From NCBI GenBank assembly GCA_947683625.1, contig CANTUR010000285.1, forward strand, positions 2,174,501 through 2,238,500: DNA of 64,000 nucleotides, given 5' to 3'. Made by a program: the position numbers and the translations under genes. Positions 26,638 to 37,252 of the stretch are shown one piece after another. This stretch comes from Mallotus nudiflorus (Eukaryota; Streptophyta; Magnoliopsida; Malpighiales; Euphorbiaceae). Below the pieces are notes generated by a model. It did not search any database. It was not told the DNA's origin and worked only from the letters and a program-made list of their open reading frames with translations. Within the stretch, counting starts at the first letter, position 1, and every line of letters begins with the position of its first letter.

Positions 26638-27516
26638 GTACCTGTGTCCATTCTGTCAGACAGAGGTTCAGTGTTTACTTCTCATTTTTGGCAGAAGTTG
26701 CAGGAAGCGATGAGCACTAGGTTGGACTTCAGTACTGCTTTTCATCCTCAGATAGATGGTCAGTCTGAGAGAACGATCCAGACACTGGAAGACATGTTGA
26801 GGATGTGTGTCCTGGATTTGGGAGGTAGCTGGGATGATCATTTGTCACTCGTAGAGTTTGCATATAATAACAGCTACCATAGCAGTATTGACATGGCACC
26901 ATATGAGGCTTTGTATGGGAGGAAGTGTAGATCCCCTCTGAGTTAGGATGAGATTGGTGAGAGAGCTTTGACTGGACCTGAGATGGTTCAGGATACTGCA
27001 GAGAAAGTCATCGTGATTAAGCACAGATTAGAGACCACAGTTAGCAGGTAGAAGAGTTATGCGGATCCTAGGCGTAGAGATGTGGAGTTTCAGGTTACAG
27101 ATTTTATTTTTCTGAAGGTATCTCCGATGAAGGGTGTGATGAGATTTGGCAGGAAGGGTAAGTTGGCATCGAGATATATCGGACCGTTTGAGATTCTGGA
27201 GAGAGTTGGCACTGTTGCATATCGATTGGCTTTGCCTCCGAATATGTCACAGGTGCATCCAGTATTTCATATCTTGATGCTGAGAAAGTATATCTCAGAC
27301 CCTTCACACGTGTTGCAGCCCGACAGTGTAGAAGTGAGTAAAGATCTGACATTCGTGGAAAAACCTGTGGCGATCGTAGACTATCAAGTTCGACAGTTAC
27401 GGTCGAAGCAGATTCCGATGGTCAAGGTTCTATGGCGTAGCAACATAGTTGAGGAGCATATGTGGGAGACTGAAGCTGAGATCCGAGCTTCTTACCCGTA
27501 TCTCTTCCCTTCTTGA
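26638..27516 (+). pseudogene. pol of family A: integrase core and C-terminal domain
   Basis: This continues the integrase after the solo LTR. It shows VPVSILSDRGSVFTSHFW, with the second catalytic Asp, then STAFHPQIDGQSERTIQTLE, with the catalytic Glu, and YEALYGRKCRSPLS, followed by the C-terminal SH3-like and tail region (GKLASRYIGPFEIL, HPVFHILMLRKYI) ending YPYLFPS and a stop at 27514-27516. In-frame TAG codons occur after CRSPLS (26944) and after ETTVSR (27049). No recognisable canonical chromodomain aromatic cage was found; the tail (PMVKVLWRSN...) resembles the divergent chromodomain of Tekay-type elements. Confidence 0.88.
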
Positions 27517-27573
27517 TCTTGTGATCATTTTCTTTCTGGAATTCGGGGATGAATTCTTGTAAGGGGGGAAGAC

Positions 27574-28060
27574 TGTAATATCCCGAGTTTTTAAAATATT
27601 TTAATACTGCATCGGGATATGCAGTGTTAATAATTTTCATATATAATATTGATATTTTATGAGTTATTATTTAATTAAAACTAATTTTTATTGTTTTATA
27701 TTATTTTAAGTATTTTACGTAAAAAAATTTCCGAGAATTTCAATTTCGGGGAAATTGACACGTAGATAATTTACTATTAATTATTTTAAATAAAATTATG
27801 AATTTGCATGAGTCCATGCATTATTTTAATGGCTATATTAAAACATATATATATATATATATACATGCACATATATTCATATATTTAATAATTTTAGGGT
27901 TTAATAATAATTTCAATTGTGTAGGTATATATTATATATAGTTATTATTTAATTATCATATGTATGTGTATATATATTGTGCATTCTAAATATGTAGTGT
28001 GTAATTTTTTCAAGTATTATATTAATATACTATATTATAAATTATTGAAATATTATTAAT

Positions 28061-28124
<64 letters not shown>

Positions 28125-30898
28125 CTTTTTTTTCTTTTCTCTTCTATTTTCCCTTCCTTCCCCAACACTACCCCTCCCCTCACCCTCGCCGCCCGTTTCT
28201 CCTCCAACCAGAGCGCCTCCCAGCCTTCCACTGTCGACCACCACCTCACTAGCAAGTCCCGTCGTCTCTGTTGTCTTCTCCAGTGCCGATCAAGTACGAT
28301 TTCCTCCATTTTTGGCCGAGACTTAAGCTTCCACCGTTCTTCCTCCCCAGGCCACCATTCTTCGCGTTTTTGGTGTCTTTGAGCTCCTTAGGCTTCGATG
28401 ATCTCGATTCTAGCTTTGGCTTGAGCTCAAACTCCCTCAATTTTTTTGTTTTTCGATTTTTCCATTTCAGCCATTTTAGGGTTCTTGATTTTTTTGAATT
28501 TTGAATTGATTGATTCATGGAAAATTACTTCACAAATGTTGTTTTCCTTAGCTTAATCTACATGTGTGAATTTTTGTAGAATTTTTGGAATTTATTTTGA
28601 TTTTTGGGTATTTTTGAATATTTTATTATTATTTTCTAATTTTCGAAAATTAATTAATTAAATTATGAAATTGTGTTTTATGATAAATATAGGTGTTGAA
28701 ATGAATTATAGAAATTTATTTTGAATTTTTATGAATTTCTATGTATTTATTTTGAATTTAATTAGTTTATGTAATTTTTGAAAAATAGGGTTAATTGTAT
28801 GTTTAATTGAAATTAATTATTTAATTGAGTTTATTTATTGATATTATTGATAAATATGTTGAGAAAATTAATTTTGTGCAATTATATTATTTTTGGTGAA
28901 TTTTAGGAGTAATTTTAGTATATTTATATATATAGGGGCATTTTGGTAATTTTATCCTAAATTGACTAAAAATGTAATTAAATTGGTTTTAATAGTTATT
29001 TAGGGTATAAAAATTATTTCTACAAATTATTTAGTATTTTTAACTAATTAAAACTATTTTTCATAAATTATTTTTAAATTATATATATAATATACGATTT
29101 TTCTAAATAAATGAGTTTTTATTGGTTTTTAATGTGTTTTAGGGTTAATTACGTAATTTCTACTTATAAAATGTATTTCTATGATATAAGTGTATTTTTG
29201 GTATTTTTTATATTGTTCTGTGAATTGTGGACCCCGGTCGGTAAACTGTAGTTTGGAGTCCGACCGAGGGGTTGTGGTTGTGTTTTGTGTCTATTTTTCA
29301 AAATGTGTTTCTTTGCAAGGCTGGCTCTACTCTTTGAGTAGAGAGATTTCCATTTTACTGGGGAGGTTCTACCGGATTTTCGATAGAATTCTCGTAAAAC
29401 ATGATGTCCGGTCAAACCCTAATTCTGATTCTGTGTCTAATACTCTAGATCGAGTTTCTAGGATTTTCTGTTAGGTTTATTCTGATGTCTTTTATTTATT
29501 ATTTATTTAGTTGCACCGAGACCGAGGCTTAATGGACCAGGCCCGTCGGACTCATCTCGAGGAGCGCATTAAGTGTCAGTTACTATTTTATATATATATG
29601 TTTAGGGTGCATGATTTAGAAATGTATGTATTATTTTGATTAAATATGCATAAATAATTTAATTGGTATTTAAGTTTATTTTTATTTTATTTTTGGTTTA
29701 TCTTTGGTTATTTTGGTATATCTTAAATTATATGCATGCTTTATTAAACAATTATATTTAAAATATTTTTTAAACATATATTTAGATTATTTTATGATTA
29801 TATTGGATTTATTTGACGTATGTATACTCGAAATATATTTGGTTTACTTTTGGTATATTTCTAGTATATATATAGTTTATGTTGCTACTTATTTCAAATT
29901 CATGAATCATTTATTTATGAATGTATGTTTTACATATTATGAAGGATATCAATAGAACGTGTTACCTAGTGGACAGCACTAAGACCGAGTACGCACCGGT
30001 ACGCTTATAGCATTTAGGTTATATTACTAACCATTTATGGATATTGATTGGATATGATTATTTGATGTGTGATATGATTTAGGAGTGTGATTGCTAGAGC
30101 TCGGTTGACCAAGTGTCTCGGGGCCAATCACACTAACAGTCAGACTGCTAGAGCTCGGTTGACTTAGTGTCTCGGAGCCAGTCTACTGTCCAAATGGAAC
30201 AAGTGAATATATTGGAATAAGTGAGCCTGTATGGCTAGAGTGTTGTCTAACACTGTTTGAGGTTGCAATTTTCTAGGGTTCTATTTAATCCTTCATGAAC
30301 TGTGATTTTCAATAAAAATATATAAAATGATTTTATTGCATCTGTGTATATTTGCTTGTATATATGCTTATTATATATATATTATTGATTGTGTGCATTG
30401 TCATTTAGTATACATGTATATATACTATAGTAATTCACTCAGTGAGGTCTGACTCCCCTCCTTTGACTATTTTTTTTCAGGAGAGTCATCTTCCTCAGAC
30501 CTCAGTAGCAGGCCTGTACGACGGATTTCTTCCGCTCCGGCTTCTCTATGTAAACTGCTCACTTGAGTTTTATTTTATGATCTACACACTGTAGTAGTTG
30601 TAAAATTGTTAAAAGATATTGTATTATGGTTGTGTGAGTTATGTATTTTAAGAATTTGAACTGAAACTTGTATTAAACGATTTATATATATATGAGATGA
30701 GAATTCGATTTAATTTTGTTTGACAAAAATATTATTTTGATATTTATGATTTTATTCTGCTGCATAATATTTTATTTAATTGTGTTATTATTATTACTAT
30801 TACATGTTTGTTTTATTTTTAGGCTTGCTACAGGTTCCGGATTCGAAAGAATTCTCGTTCCCTAGCACCGGTCATGGCCCCTGTTTTGGGTCGTGACA
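27574..30898 (+). repeat. 3' LTR of family A element (3325 bp)
   Basis: It follows the polypurine tract AAGGGGGGAAGAC (27561-27573), starts TGTAATATCCCG and ends GTCGTGACA. It contains a (TA)n run of about 55 bases (28067-28121) that is only a few repeats long in the 5' LTR, the CTCTACTC hairpin (29325-29343) and the double hairpin (30084-30187). The ORFs at 28022-28518 and 29179-29955 are LTR sequence, partly translated microsatellite. Confidence 0.93.
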
Positions 30899-30901
30899 CG
30901 A

Positions 30902-33900
30902 TGTCACAACCCAAATTGGGAGTCATGACCGATGCTAGGGAACGAGAATTCTTTTGAATCCGAAACCTGTAACAAACCTTAAAATTAAAACAAAAGCAAT
31001 AATAAATAAAAATATGCCTGAATTAAAATTTTAATCGATATAAAATAAATACTCAAATCTCATTTTATAAAATAAAAATATTCATACAATATTCAGAGAC
31101 AGGTCTTAAAACCAAAATATCATACTACTGATACAATACACTACTACTGCAGTTTTTAAGAGTACAATAAAAGGTCAGATAAATAAATTACATAGTCTAG
31201 TCGGGGATGAAGAAAACCAACGTAAAGTACTACTGGTGAGGTCTGAAGAATATGAAGATCCTGTAAAAAAAATATTGAGGGGAGTCATACCTCACTAAGT
31301 GAATTATTATAATTTATATACATGCAACCTAAATTCATATCCATTCAAGTATCAGTATATATATATACACACACACACATTTCACACAGATGGTAAAATT
31401 CATTTTTTATATATAATAAAAGCATAAAATTATTTTACTTGAAAGACCGAAGTAGAACCCTAATAGTTCATAATCTCAATCATAATAATCAATAACCAAC
31501 AGGCTTATACAAAACTCTAAGTATTCATTTATCCAACTTAAGGTGGTAGGCTAGCCCCAAGTACACTAAATCAACTGAGATTTTGCAATCTCATTACTAG
31601 CATAACTGGCCTCAAGTACACTCGGTTAACCGATGATCCACAGTCAGCCTATCCAATAAGCAACATCTCAATAAAAATTATCAAATTCTCAACCTAATTC
31701 TACCGTACTATCGCGCAGCAGTCCTAATGTAGCCCTAGGTAACACATTCTACTGTTATCCTTCAAATCATTCTTATAATTATTAAAAATAATAAAATGCA
31801 TGACATAAACATGATAGCATTCATTTAAAGAGGACCATACCAATTATATACCGAAAGTGTACTAAAAATATATTAAATGTATACTAAACATATACCATAT
31901 ATATATGCCAGAAATATACCCAAATAAACCGTGAGTATACCAAAAAAAAATACTAGGTATATATATTGAAAATTACAACATGCATAAATATTGCATATAT
32001 ATTGAAATTTACCAAAAATATACTAAATCATTTAACGACATAATTCATATTTAAACATATAATGAAAATGTGAAAATCCTTATTCATGCATCCTATATGC
32101 AATACATATATAGAATAATAACTCACAAGTTTATGCTCTTCGAGACTGACTCGACGAGTCTGATCCGATAAGCCTCGGTCTCGACGCAGCTAGAAAAAGA
32201 AATAATAATAATATCAGAATAAATTCCTAATGGATGCTTCTAAGAATTCTAAAAAAGACTAGATTTAAGAATTAAAACTCAATTAAAAACCAGAGATTCA
32301 GGATCAACTTGACACGAGAATTCTACCAAAAAATCGGCAAAACCTCCTCTGTAAAATGGACATCTCTCTACTAAAAGATAGAGCCAATCCTATAAGAAAA
32401 TGCACTTCTAAATTCACAAGGCTCAACACCTCGAGTTGGAACCCCGAACTACACAAATTCCCAACCGAAGTTCACAATTCACCAAAAATCAATAATAAAC
32501 AATAAATGTAACAAAAATCATTAAATTCCATAAATATTCATAAAATACCAAAATATAATATATTTAAACGTCAAAAACACTAAATATAATTAATTCCACA
32601 TTAATTAAATGGAATCCCAAATAAATTATACAATATTAATAAAAATTCAATTTTACAATTATTTGAAATAAAATAGTAAAATTCACATTTAATTACTCAA
32701 ATAGTTTAAATATATAATAAAAATAGTTAAAAACCCATTTAATCATAAAAAATAGTAAATAATTTATTATTTGAATATATTATCGGAAATTAGTATTAAT
32801 TTGTTAAAATTAGTAAATAATTCGTAAAAATTATTTAATACCATTTATTATTCCTAAATTATTTAAAACATGTTACTAAACTATAATTTCAATAAAAAAC
32901 ATAATTTAATTATAAATTCAAAATTCACATAATACCTAAATATTTACTAAAAATCATTTTAATGTTAATTATTATCCCAAAATTACTTAAAACACATTAA
33001 TTAATAACAATATCAATTGAAATACAAAATTCACTAATTGATATTAGTTTTTCCAAAAATTAATTTTCAAATAAACCTTTAAAAATTCATAGAAAATAAT
33101 CGGGATAGAAGTTTAATAAACTTCCTTCACAAACTATATTCTAAATAATCCAACTATTTATTAAAAATACAAAATTTTTCCGGTGAAAGTCACTGAAACA
33201 GTGACTCGCCAGAAAATCAAAACCCAAAAAATTCTAAAAATTAAACAAAAAATATATCTAAGTAGCTGAAGCTTCCCACATCAATATTTACAAAGACACT
33301 AAGCATGGCTCATACAAATTCAAGCTAAAAAAATTCAAAAACCAAAATAGACATAAACTTAAATCTAGATGAAACTCACAATTGAAGAAGTTTAAGCTTG
33401 AACCAAGCTTAGAAACAAGTTCCTTGAAGCTCAAAGAGTCCAGAGAGACCGGAATCGTGAGCTTTAATGATCGAAAAAGCTACTGGCGATCATGGAAGCT
33501 TCCTACTGTAGCTTTGGTTTCTGAAGGTTCCCAGCATTGATCAAGTGAGTTGAAGGTGGCAGGGAGGTGGAGGGAAGGAGGGGAGGTGATGGTGATGGCT
33601 ATGGCTGCTCCGACAAGGTGAGGGGGCTGTACTAGTATGCGCAAAACAAGGAAGAAAATGGGGAAAAGAATGGGAAAGAAAGAAAAAAAGAAAGAGAGGT
33701 GAGGAAGGTGAGTTGGCCCATTTTTATTTAATGTGTTGCTGTTTTTTTTCTTATATATATATATATACGTTAACTTAATCACATATCACATATATATATA
33801 CATATATACACAACACATGCACATTTATAGTTATGACAATAATAAATAATAATAAGAATAATAACAACAAATAATAATAATAATACAATAATAAATAATA

Positions 33901-34110
33901 GTACTAATAATAATAATAATATTGATAATAACTTTAATATTTTTAAATAAGAAAACTTCCAAAATAATATTTTACGTAAATAAAACATTTAGAATAAAAT
34001 AAATAAATAATATGCACAAATAATGATAATACATAAATAAAATTTAAAATTTTACTAATACTACATATCTCAAAATAATCTTTGATAATTTAAAATAAAG
34101 GTTCATTACA
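30902..34110 (-). mobile_element. Solo LTR of family B in family C pol, copy 2 (3.2 kb)
   Basis: The plus strand reads TGTCACAACCC at the left and GTTCATTACA at the right. Its TG at 30902-30903 is shared with the right CGATG duplication of element A, so the LTR was contiguous with 16205 before A landed. Flanking GACGA (16201-16205) and GAAGA (34111-34115) are a target-site duplication with one change, and the family C pol frame continues across. It contains the family B double hairpin (about 31540-31650). Short ORFs around 33480-33988 are microsatellite translation. It is the full-length counterpart of 3090-5841. Confidence 0.9.
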
Positions 34111-34353
34111 GAAGATCTGACGTATGAGGAGGAACCAGTCGCGATTATTGATTATCAAGTTCACCAGCTATGTTTAAAACAAATTTTTCCGATGGTTAAG
34201 GTGTTGTGGAAGAGCAACAATGTAGAGGAATACATATAGGAGACCGAGGCTAAAATGCGGATGACTTACCCTTATCTTTTCCCTCAATGAATCCTTGTAT
34301 TATGTTCTTTTTATTTTTGAAATTCGACAATGAACTTTTGTAAGGGGGGAGAT
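34111..34353 (+). pseudogene. 3' end of Ty3/gypsy pol, family C, copy 2
   Basis: This continues the frame of 15964-16205 after LTR B: DLTYEEEPVAIIDYQ, then PMVKVLWKSNNVEEYI, a TAG, and ETEAKMRMTYPYLFPQ with a stop at 34288-34290. Copy 2 retains CAA where copy 1 has TAA. A polypurine tract, AAGGGGGGAGA, precedes the LTR. It is not functional. Confidence 0.87.
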
Positions 34354-37252
34354 TGTTTAACCCAAAATTTTATAAATTATTAAATTAATTTATAGGATTT
34401 ACAGTGTTAATAATTAGTTTATTAAATTATAATATTTAATTATTTTTTGAAATTAAATTTGAATATTTAGTGTTAAATATTAATTTAATATTATTATTTT
34501 TATTATTTGTGAAATTAAGTTAAATTCTAGTGTTAATATTTGCTTTATTATTTCATATCATTATTATTTTGAGATTAAAGTTTAATTTTTATTGTTAATA
34601 ATTATTTAGTTGAGTGATTTTATGAATTAAATTAATTGTTATATATATATTTTTTGTTTTTCATGGTGTGAAATTATTGTGAAAGATATTTTGACATATA
34701 GTATTATTTTATTTTTGTCCTATTATATTTTAAAAAAAAAAGGGTTAAAATGTCCAGTACCCCCCCCCCCCCAAAAAAAAAATCTTTTCCTTCTTCTTTC
34801 TTTTTTTTTTCTTTTCTTCTTGATGTTTTTTTTTTTGGCTGGATCTTCCCTTGCTCACCGGCGACGATTCTGGCGATGACGAAAACCGGTGTTGGACTCT
34901 TTTGGAAGCTCATCCTCCGAGATTCTTAAATTTTCAAACTGTTTTGAGTTTTAACTCCAGTAACTATCTCATTTTTGTATAATTCATTTTTTAGTATTTT
35001 GAGTTTTTAGTTAGTTTAGACTTTTATTTGATTTTATTAACTATTGTTGCTTTGAGATTAATTGTTGTAGAGGTTGTTAATAAGCTAAATGTAAATGTGA
35101 TTTTTATTTATTTCTCTAAAATTTTTGAATTTCCAGGCTCGGGGTTACGGTTCTCATACTATTCCAACCTCAGAAAAAGTATATTTAAATAAATTTTACT
35201 AATTATTTTAAGCATATTTTGTGAAGAAAATTTATTGAAATTGTATTTCGAATTTTTATTATGAATTTTTGAATGTTTATATAAAAATTGGATTTTTGAA
35301 AAAATTAGTATAAATTAGTGAATTTTATATTTTAATTGAAATTATTGTTAATTATTATTTTTTGGATAATTTTTGTGTAATAAATAGTATTAAAATAATT
35401 TTTATGAATTATTTACTATTTTTAGCTAATTAATAATAATTTCCGGAAATATATTCAAATAATAGTTTTATTAATTATTTTATGATTAAATGAAATTTTA
35501 GCTATTTTTATTATATATTTGACCAATTTAAATAATTATTGGTAATTTATACTATTTAATTTTGAATATTTGAAAAATGGATTTTATTAATATTATTTAA
35601 TTATATTTGAAATTTTATTATTTATTTTGAAAATAAATATATTTGATGTTTTTATTATTATTTAAATAAATTGAATTGTGATATTTTATGATTTTTATAA
35701 ATTTTAGTGAATTATGAATGTTGATTATTATTACATTATTGATTTTGAGTATTGGTTCTTGGTTGGACAATAATTGTAGTTCGGGGGCCCAACCCGAGAA
35801 GTCGAGCATTTTGTGTATCTGAATTGTGTTTGCATGCAGGATCGGCTCTACATTTTGTAGAGAGATATCCGTTTTACAAAGGAGACTCTACCGAATTTTC
35901 AGTAGAATTCTCGTAAAACATAACATCAAGTGGATCATGAGTTTTAAATTTTTGTTAAGTCGTATCTTAAATTGAGTCATTCTTTAAAAATTGTATAAGT
36001 ATAAAATTCAGATTTTGATTCTAATATATTGTTATTTTTATTATTTTTCTTAGTTGTTCTGTGTGTTAGGCCTATCGGACCATATCAGCCGAGTTAGGAT
36101 AAAGGAGTACACTTAAACTGTGAGTTATTATTATATGTATGCATTACATGTAAAATATGTCACCGGCATTCATACTTCAAATAAACATAAATTTTATTAT
36201 AATATATTGCATAAAATGTTAATTATTATTATTATCGAGTATATATATTTTCATATATATAAATGCGATTGCTAATTGTTATTGATGGATGTTGTATATT
36301 TTAATATAAATTTTATTATTCTATTTATGATAAATGTTTTGGAAGATTATTGTAAAACGTGTCATCTAGTGAGTAACACTAAGATTGTGTACGCACCAAT
36401 ACGTTAAAATGTTAGAGTTGATGCTATGAAATTTATTGATGTGAGATTTGAATAATTGATTATTGAGATTTGTGGTGAGAGAGTGGTGTGATTGCGAAAA
36501 CTCAATTGACTTAATGTCTCAGGGCCAATCACACTGACAGTGAGACTGCGGAATCTCGGTTGACTTAGTGTCTCAGGGTCAGTCTATTGCCCAAAAATTG
36601 AGAAAATAAATATTTTGGAATTAAGTGAGCCTATTGGCTAGTGAAGTTTAATGATCAAGATTGCAGAATATTTTAGGGTTCTACTCCGATCCTCCACCCA
36701 AAATTTTTCTATATTTATTATTAAAATAAAAGTGGATTTTTAGCATCTATATGAAATGCATGTATATATAAATAAATATAAATATTATTTACTATATTGA
36801 TGCTTGAGTGTTTACATTTTTAGGTTGCGTATATATATATTACAATAATTTACTCAATGAAATCTGACTCCCTTCAATATTTTTTTTTCAAAATCTTTTA
36901 TTTCTGACCTCCCTATTAGACCTATTCGCCAAACTCTTTCCTTCATGGCTGATTTACATAAATATTAAACCATTACTTTTCTTGTATTTTAGTAAACGCT
37001 GCAGTAGTGGTGTTTTTTATTCTAGTACTTGTTATTGTATTAGACAATGTTTTTGTATTTGAATAATTATATGAATATATTTTATTATATTATTATATGA
37101 ATTTCTTTTGCATTAATTAAAGTTTTAATTTTGATATATTTTTGTCGTATGTTTGAATGTATTTTTATTTTTAAAGCTTACTACGGATTCTAGATTTTTT
37201 AAAATTCTCATTCTCTAGCGCCGATCATGATTATTAAGTTTGGGCCGTGACA
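34354..37252 (+). mobile_element. 3' LTR of Ty3/gypsy family C, copy 2 (2.9 kb)
   Basis: It has the same termini as copy 1 (TGTTTAACCC to GGGCCGTGACA), one base different in length. The poly-C/poly-A junction at about 34761-34783 is slightly longer than in copy 1. The double hairpin is at 36486-36587. From about 35810 to the end it is almost identical to copy 1. Confidence 0.9.

Larger units (their letters stand above)
16208..30898 (+). mobile_element. Complete but inactive Ty3/gypsy retrotransposon, family A (14.7 kb, chromovirus/Tekay-like)
   Basis: Both LTRs run from TGTAATATYCCG to GGGTCGTGACA, and 5-bp target-site duplications, CGATG, lie at 16203-16207 and 30899-30903. Inside are a primer-binding site (19489-19500), a gag-pol reading frame and a polypurine tract (27561-27573). 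The frame is interrupted by nonsense changes and by a solo LTR (23555-26632). The target was the extreme left end of a family B LTR: the TG of the duplicated CGATG is the TG that starts LTR B. The Tekay/Del-like assignment rests on long LTRs, an iMet primer site, a gag zinc knuckle fused to pol and the integrase tail; the lineage call is moderate. Confidence 0.93.

Noticed and set aside
28022..28309. ORFs ending in YIYIYI repeats
   Set aside because: Translation of the (TA)n tract in the family A 3' LTR.
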